Source: Bacteroidales bacterium
Lineage (GTDB): Bacteria; Bacteroidota; Bacteroidia; Bacteroidales; UBA932
Assembly (NCBI GenBank): GCA_017383945.1
Contig: JAFNUQ010000059.1
Coordinates: forward strand, 1-10,220
Reading direction: 5' to 3'
DNA length: 10,220 nucleotides
The position numbers were made by a program, and so were the translations under genes. The notes beneath the pieces were generated by a model that was not told the origin of the DNA, did not search any database, and saw only the letters and a list, made by a program, of their open reading frames with translations. Below, piece by piece: positions 6,686-10,220 of the stretch (position 1 is its first letter; each line of letters starts with the position of its first letter).

Positions 6686-7762
6686 TCAAGGCCTATCGGC
6701 CATTCTCTCTATCTCGAGGAGGTAGAAAAATGCTTCCAGGCTTATCTTTTTGATGCGGTTCAGTTTGTTGAGATTCTGATTCTGGATAAGAGCGCCAGCT
6801 AGTTCGTCATCCATTTCGGGCTTATAATGCTTGACCTTATCATTCCCGGTCTGAATCAGTCTGACCAGATAAGCAACCTTGGCTGCGTCCCTAATAGCGA
6901 TATCGGCATTATAATTCTCTGGTATGATGAAACTATTGACACGTCGGGCGCCATCGGAGTAGTATCCGAATTCTGTTTTATTGAGCGCGCCACGGTGGCA
7001 GATATTCATGGCACAGTTGTATGTGTCTGCCAAAACGTCAGACTCGGACAGATGATTCATACTGCGGTAACCCAATTCAATGGGTATAATTTCACTGTAG
7101 GCTTTCCGGACTTCTGTCAGGTCATCAATTCTGTCGAGGATGGAACTGACGTCGTAGAGTTGTTTCATGATTTCCATAAAGCACTCGTCCCCATTCTTGT
7201 AGAAGGGTATGCCGGTAGTATGAGGAGCAAACGCGGTGAGTTTGTCTCCCAGCATGTTTTTAAGGCTGGGGCACTGGACTATTGCTGGAGCCCCGATTTG
7301 CTTAAGAAGCGGGCTTTCAATAGGGAGTGGAACCACTTCACTATAGTGAATATCCTCATATAGAACATCCAGCAGAATCTTGTCTACAGGCCTGCCGGAA
7401 GGGTATGTGACCGCGTAACGATACTCTGCATGGGATTTAGGGACGCCGGTACGAGAGTTACGCTCTATCTCCTGCGCTTCGATGAAACCATACTCTTTTC
7501 CGTATTGCCCCAGGAACTCCCTGATATCCGTTCCCGGAGGACAAACAATATCCACGTCTATCGAGAGTCGTCTAGAAGTATTCAGATGCAGCATTAGAGC
7601 CGTACCTCCCTTGAAGATAAAGGGACAGCCGGAACGCACAAGGGATTCCAGCAACGAGAGGGCACGGATAGTTTTCTCTACAAGTGCAGTGTCTGCGATA
7701 TTGGGAATTAGACCGCTGGCCTGTTCAATCCATTCCAGGCTTCGGCTTTGAGGGTCAATCAT
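6686..7762 (-). CDS. AbiEii-family nucleotidyltransferase toxin (type IV toxin-antitoxin / abortive infection)
   Basis: 358 residues, cytoplasmic. AbiEii proteins are DNA-polymerase-beta-like nucleotidyltransferases that arrest growth, for example on phage infection. Related toxins modify tRNA 3' ends, but the target here is unknown. Visible motifs are FKGGTALML at 50-58 (Gly52, Gly53, Thr54), RRLSIDVDIV at 64-73 with metal-binding Asp69 and Asp71, KILLDVL at 128-134 with Asp132, and LGDKLTAF at 171-178 with Lys174. All active-site motifs appear intact. The C-terminal half is helical-looking and not assigned further. The ATG at 7762 lies 4 bp after the AbiEi stop, the usual antitoxin-first order. 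The gene ends 10 bp from the nadD stop, tail to tail, with no terminator between, so nadD read-through would make antisense RNA to it. Confidence 0.88.
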   Translation of the reverse strand: MIDPQSRSLEWIEQASGLIPNIADTALVEKTIRALSLLESLVRSGCPFIFKGGTALMLHLNTSRRLSIDVDIVCPPGTDIREFLGQYGKEYGFIEAQEIERNSRTGVPKSHAEYRYAVTYPSGRPVDKILLDVLYEDIHYSEVVPLPIESPLLKQIGAPAIVQCPSLKNMLGDKLTAFAPHTTGIPFYKNGDECFMEIMKQLYDVSSILDRIDDLTEVRKAYSEIIPIELGYRSMNHLSESDVLADTYNCAMNICHRGALNKTEFGYYSDGARRVNSFIIPENYNADIAIRDAAKVAYLVRLIQTGNDKVKHYKPEMDDELAGALIQNQNLNKLNRIKKISLEAFFYLLEIERMADRP

Positions 7763-7766
7763 AGTT

Positions 7767-8495
7767 CTAAGGATTTATGCGGTTAAGGATATGCTGTATC
7801 TTTTCTTCGCAGTAGCGACGTCGGGCATAGCGAATGAGTCTGCTGCGGGAAATGCTGAAATCGGAGAACACTTCCTGGTAGATGCGTGTAATTTCACTTC
7901 CTTGCAGAAATTCAAATTCGGGATTAATTACGATGTCTACCAATAGTTTCTCAGTAGTAGGAACAGGAATCCCTTCAAATATATCAAGAGGAGCTTCCGT
8001 TGTGAGCGTGTGAAGGATAATAGTGTCTTTGGTGCTCCCGAACTTAATGAATTCCTCCCTAGTGGGGTTTGGTAGCACGATAATATTCGGATATTTCTCG
8101 CGAATGGCGTCCGGGAAAGATTGCTCTAGAAGTCGCTCCACATCAACAATAATCATTTTGATATTGGGTACGTGGAGCATAAAAGGGATGACGCTTGCTG
8201 CATCCCAAATACAGAAATCAGCTATAGGATAACGCTTTTTCAGATACTGGGCCATCTCCTTGGTTTCTGGCTTTAGTGTCACTTGAAAGCGAGGCTTTGC
8301 ATAATCGCTCAATTTATACTCTCCCCACCCGGATTTAACAAGACGGCCAGATGATACCAGGCGTCCCAGTTGTGTCTGAAGCCCAGCACCAACCGGGGTG
8401 CCTATACTTTCCAGCCATGCAGCCAGGTCCTTCCTTCGGAAAGCCCCCTGCTGTTGTGCTGCATACTGGATAATATAATCTGTAGTTTTCATCAT
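7767..8495 (-). CDS. AbiEi-like antitoxin / transcriptional autorepressor
   Basis: About 242 residues from the ATG at 8495; an adjacent ATG at 8492 is equally possible. AbiEi antitoxins have an N-terminal winged helix-turn-helix that represses their own operon and a C-terminal domain needed for antitoxicity. Here residues 1-60 (KTTDYIIQYAAQQQGAFRRK, then a helix and a VSSGRLVKSGWGEYKLSDY wing) fit the winged helix. The rest (TLKPETKEMAQYLKK onward, with TTEKLLVDIV and a basic tail ISRSRLIRYARRRYCEEK) fits the long antitoxin domain; I think this is the Bacteroidota DUF6577-like group, from memory. The frame stays open to 8639, but that extension crosses the promoter at 8512-8542, so the short start is used. 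It is followed 4 bp later by the AbiEii gene. The assignment rests on fold pattern plus context. Confidence 0.78.
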   Translation of the reverse strand: MMKTTDYIIQYAAQQQGAFRRKDLAAWLESIGTPVGAGLQTQLGRLVSSGRLVKSGWGEYKLSDYAKPRFQVTLKPETKEMAQYLKKRYPIADFCIWDAASVIPFMLHVPNIKMIIVDVERLLEQSFPDAIREKYPNIIVLPNPTREEFIKFGSTKDTIILHTLTTEAPLDIFEGIPVPTTEKLLVDIVINPEFEFLQGSEITRIYQEVFSDFSISRSRLIRYARRRYCEEKIQHILNRINP

Positions 8496-8511
8496 CCTCT
8501 GGTTTGCGCTA

Positions 8512-8542
8512 CAAAAGTATAACAATTTTGGCAAGAAACAAA
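8512..8542 (-). promoter_or_regulatory. Consensus promoter of the AbiEi-AbiEii operon
   Basis: On the minus strand TTTG (8542-8539) is followed by exactly 19 nt and then TACTTTTG (8519-8512). This is a full match to the Bacteroidota -33 TTTG / -7 TAnnTTTG promoter. The predicted leader before the ATG at 8495/8492 is only about 10-15 nt. Confidence 0.75.
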
Positions 8543-8555
8543 CTTTTCCTGCCAA
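8528..8555. promoter_or_regulatory. Inverted-repeat operator around the -33 box, probable AbiEi site
   Basis: TTGGCAAGAAA (8528-8538) and TTTCCTGCCAA (8545-8555) are reverse complements at 10 of 11 positions, separated by 6 nt. The -33 TTTG (8539-8542, minus strand) lies inside the spacer, so a dimer bound here would block RNA polymerase. AbiEi proteins are known to bind inverted repeats in their own promoters. Assigning this repeat to AbiEi is inference. Confidence 0.6.
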
Positions 8556-8643
8556 TTCTGTATGACTTTTGTTGAATGGAATTACTTCACCATCTCCTGC
8601 TCGAAGAGTTTCATGGTATTGGCCTTGGTCTTTCGGCAATGTA

Positions 8644-8682
8644 GAGTCCGGAGCAGTGGAGATGTCGGAATTCTTGATGTAG
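8644..8682 (+). pseudogene. Displaced nadD 3' end (direct repeat, right copy)
   Basis: This 39-bp stretch reads E-S-G-A-V-E-M-S-E-F-L-M-stop, against E-S-G-A-G-E-M-S-E-F-L-M-stop at the end of nadD. Of three base differences, two are synonymous third-position changes and one changes Gly to Val. It has no upstream reading frame of its own. It sits 19 bp before a strong terminator, which suggests it is the original end of nadD, cut off by insertion of the AbiE cassette. Confidence 0.75.
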
Positions 8683-8701
8683 ATATATCTCTAGAAATGA
8701 T

Positions 8702-8733
8702 AAAAATTGCACCGAAATCGGTGCAATTTTTTT
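8702..8733 (+). terminator. Intrinsic terminator, probably the original gmk-nadD terminator
   Basis: A perfect 13-bp stem (8702-8714 with 8719-8731, core ATTGCACCG/CGGTGCAAT) with an AAAT loop is followed by a run of T to 8733. The A-run on the left means it could also act on the minus strand. It now lies 2 kb from nadD and directly behind the displaced nadD tail. Confidence 0.85.
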
Positions 8734-8746
8734 GTTTGTATATAAA

Positions 8747-8773
8747 GAGAGCGCCCGCCAGGCGGACGCTCTC
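8747..8773 (-). terminator. GC-rich terminator downstream of the SusD gene
   Basis: GAGAGCGCCCGCC and GGCGGACGCTCTC pair over 13 positions with one mismatch around a very small loop. It lies 23 bp after the SusD stop. On the minus strand the stem is followed by TTTATATA, a short U-tract. It is tail-to-tail with the plus-strand terminator 13 bp away. Confidence 0.7.
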
Positions 8774-8795
8774 AGTAACAGAAGAGATATTATTA

Positions 8796-10220
8796 TTAAT
8801 AACCAGGGTTCTGCATTGCTTGCTTCTCCTCAGTTGTGAGAGGCTTGCCGTCCTTAGTTATAAGGTCAAGGAAGTTCTGAGGGATAGGACGGAGATAGTG
8901 CTTCTCTGCCTTGAACTGTCCACCATATGGAGATGTGTAAGTAATAGTCTGAGCGTTACCCTTATCATCATATCCGGTGATTGCCTGAGAGTTACCAAGG
9001 ATATCTGTAGGAGTTGTAGTCATAGCCTGATCGTTGAAAGTAAGGAGACGATCTTCGAGAGTCTTGGTTCTAGCAAGATCTGGCCATCTTTGGAACTCAC
9101 CATACATCTCACGGCTCTTTTCGTTGAGGATGTAGCAAAGAGCTCTAGTAAACTCGTCAGAAGCATACTTAGGATTTCTCTTGGCAATCATATTCATGAT
9201 GTACTGATCCTCCTTAGGGTAGTTGCTCTTAGATACAGGAGCAAGAGTAGAAGCCTTGGCATTGATAGCGTCTCTGTATGCCTGATCCTTATCCCAACCA
9301 CCGATTGAGTAGAAGTAAGAGTTTCTTGGATAGAATGAGTTGATGCCGTCATACTTGCCAAGAGTGCCCTTGTAGGTGCTCCAAGCGAGAGCCTCACCAC
9401 CGTCGTGGTACTCATCACGAGCCTCACCAGCCTTGTACTGAGCTCTATCGCGGAGTGGCTTGAGGGCTGCGATACCCTGATCGATATTGCCCTGACGCAC
9501 AAGAGCCTCTGCTTTGAAGAAGTAAGCCTCAGCTGAGCGAGCAAATACAACATCTCTGAAGCCCTGAGCCTGGTTGTATGCATGCACTGCTCCATCGTGA
9601 TACTTTGCGAGAGGTACATAGGCACCATCCTTATTAGGGCTAAGACTAGTCTGTGTAGCTACGCCATTGTCATATGCGAGAAGAGCTCTGATGACAGGGA
9701 TGTACTTGTCTGTAGCATAGTCCTTGATAGGGAAGTTTGGAAGAGATGGTTTACCATTGCTTATGATGGTAACATCTTCTACATCATATTTCTGGCCATA
9801 TTCATCACGGTTGATGATATACATACCAGCCATATACTTAGCAAATGTATCATCAAAGTATTCGGTGTCTTTTATCTTAGATCCATCAGGAAGTGCGTAT
9901 TCTTTTTTGTTGTGCTTGTTTACAGCCCATGTGGTCTTGAAAGACTTCCAGAAACGAGAGTCGTTCTCAAGATCATAGAGGTAGTAAGTATACTTAGGAG
10001 TAGTCTTCATACGCTGATATCCGCGGCCACCAGGGATATCTCTCTCGAGGAACTCAAATGTGTTCTGATAAGGAGCAAGGAACCAGCAAAGTGTCATGTT
10101 ACCACCATTAGTACCTCTGATAGAAGACTCGCTTGTGTGAGAAGCTGCAAATACTATCTCGGAGTTGGTCTCGGTGATAGATGTGTCATAGCCTGTGAAG
10201 TTGGCAAAAAGGTCGCCATA
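8796..10220 (-). CDS. SusD/RagB-family outer-membrane glycan-binding lipoprotein (5' end missing)
   Basis: The C-terminal 474 residues are present; the frame is open to 10220, so the first methionine inside it (10097) is not the start. SusD proteins sit on the cell surface as a lid over a SusC TonB-dependent channel and capture oligosaccharides. Family marks include SAEAYFFKAEALVRQGN (the helical TPR-like region), NEKSREMYGEFQRWPDLART (the conserved E-x-x-R-E-x-x-x-E-x-x-R-W-x-D-L-x-R-T element near the C-terminus), HYLRPIPQNFLDLI and the terminal QNPGY. The lipoprotein signal and N-terminal region would lie to the right, as should a SusC gene. It is the last gene of its operon, ending at the hairpin 8747-8773. 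The substrate cannot be deduced; any link with the PL4/esterase genes 5 kb away is unproven. Confidence 0.93.
   Translation of the reverse strand, partial: YGDLFANFTGYDTSITETNSEIVFAASHTSESSIRGTNGGNMTLCWFLAPYQNTFEFLERDIPGGRGYQRMKTTPKYTYYLYDLENDSRFWKSFKTTWAVNKHNKKEYALPDGSKIKDTEYFDDTFAKYMAGMYIINRDEYGQKYDVEDVTIISNGKPSLPNFPIKDYATDKYIPVIRALLAYDNGVATQTSLSPNKDGAYVPLAKYHDGAVHAYNQAQGFRDVVFARSAEAYFFKAEALVRQGNIDQGIAALKPLRDRAQYKAGEARDEYHDGGEALAWSTYKGTLGKYDGINSFYPRNSYFYSIGGWDKDQAYRDAINAKASTLAPVSKSNYPKEDQYIMNMIAKRNPKYASDEFTRALCYILNEKSREMYGEFQRWPDLARTKTLEDRLLTFNDQAMTTTPTDILGNSQAITGYDDKGNAQTITYTSPYGGQFKAEKHYLRPIPQNFLDLITKDGKPLTTEEKQAMQNPGY

Larger units (their letters stand above)
6638..8643. mobile_element. 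AbiE defence cassette inserted at the 3' end of nadD (2006-bp repeat unit)
   Basis: The unit from the start of the left nadD-end repeat to the base before the right repeat is 2006 bp. It contains only the minus-strand AbiEi-AbiEii operon with its promoter and a short unassigned stretch (8556-8643). The flanking 39-bp direct repeats and the stranded nadD terminator downstream point to insertion into the 3' end of nadD with restoration of the reading frame. No integrase, transposase or terminal inverted repeat is evident. Mobilisation in trans, homologous exchange, or insertion with long target duplication (proposed for restriction-modification cassettes) are possible mechanisms. The boundaries could equally be placed at 6677-8682. 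Confidence 0.65.

Noticed and set aside
6686..8627. Inverted CAAGGCC copies as transposon terminal repeats
   Set aside because: Only 7 bp, not at the repeat-defined ends and at unequal distances from them; no transposase in the unit. Could easily be chance.
8496..8639. N-terminal extension of the AbiEi gene to an ATG at 8639 (49 more residues)
   Set aside because: It would run through a consensus promoter and an inverted-repeat operator, and the winged-helix N-terminus starts naturally at 8495/8492.
8562..9308. 248-residue plus-strand open frame across the nadD remnant, both terminators and SusD
   Set aside because: It crosses two clear terminators and is antisense to SusD, and its residue composition does not look like a protein.
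1..10220. CRISPR array, tRNA or rRNA genes, insertion sequence
   Set aside because: No spaced direct repeats, no tRNA-like cloverleaf and no transposase reading frame were seen on either strand.

Overview
The window comes from a Bacteroidota genome, most likely a gut-type Bacteroidales. The evidence is a SusD/RagB outer-membrane glycan-binding lipoprotein, a PL4 rhamnogalacturonan lyase with a lipoprotein signal, Bacteroidota-style promoters (TTTG / TAnnTTTG), the lack of obvious Shine-Dalgarno sequences, and a gmk-nadD pair. I cannot name the genus from the sequence alone.

Layout. Positions 1-3258 (minus strand) hold two pectin/polysaccharide genes: a PL4 rhamnogalacturonan lyase running off the left edge and, upstream of it, a secreted two-domain alpha/beta-hydrolase esterase. 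The esterase's N-terminal half resembles CE15-type esterases and looks active. Its C-terminal half looks like a duplicated copy that has lost the nucleophilic serine. Positions 3307-5482 (minus strand) are a tight fba-recR-mntP run: glycolytic class II aldolase, recombination mediator and manganese exporter. A hairpin at the end of mntP separates this run from the two secreted enzymes. An 82-bp divergent promoter region (5483-5564), centred on a palindrome that forms two back-to-back -7 boxes, separates fba from gmk-nadD on the plus strand (guanylate kinase and NaMN adenylyltransferase, overlapping by 10 bp).

The most notable structure is at 6638-8682. A two-gene AbiEi/AbiEii type IV toxin-antitoxin module lies on the minus strand immediately after nadD. 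The last 12 codons plus stop of nadD (6638-6676, 39 bp) are repeated directly on the far side of the module (8644-8682, 36/39 identical). The second copy is followed 19 bp later by a strong intrinsic terminator that has no other plus-strand gene to serve. The simplest reading is that a roughly 2.0-kb defence cassette inserted exactly into the 3' end of nadD, carrying or duplicating the end of the gene. NadD remained complete while its original tail and terminator were pushed 2 kb downstream. No integrase or transposase is visible in the cassette. The cassette has its own consensus promoter (TTTG-N19-TACTTTTG), with an 11-bp inverted repeat surrounding the -33 element, a plausible site for AbiEi autorepression.

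Positions 8796-10220 (minus strand) hold the C-terminal 474 residues of a SusD-family protein with its own GC-rich terminator. Its SusC partner is expected beyond the right edge. Whether this SusD serves the same substrate as the PL4/esterase pair cannot be told from here.
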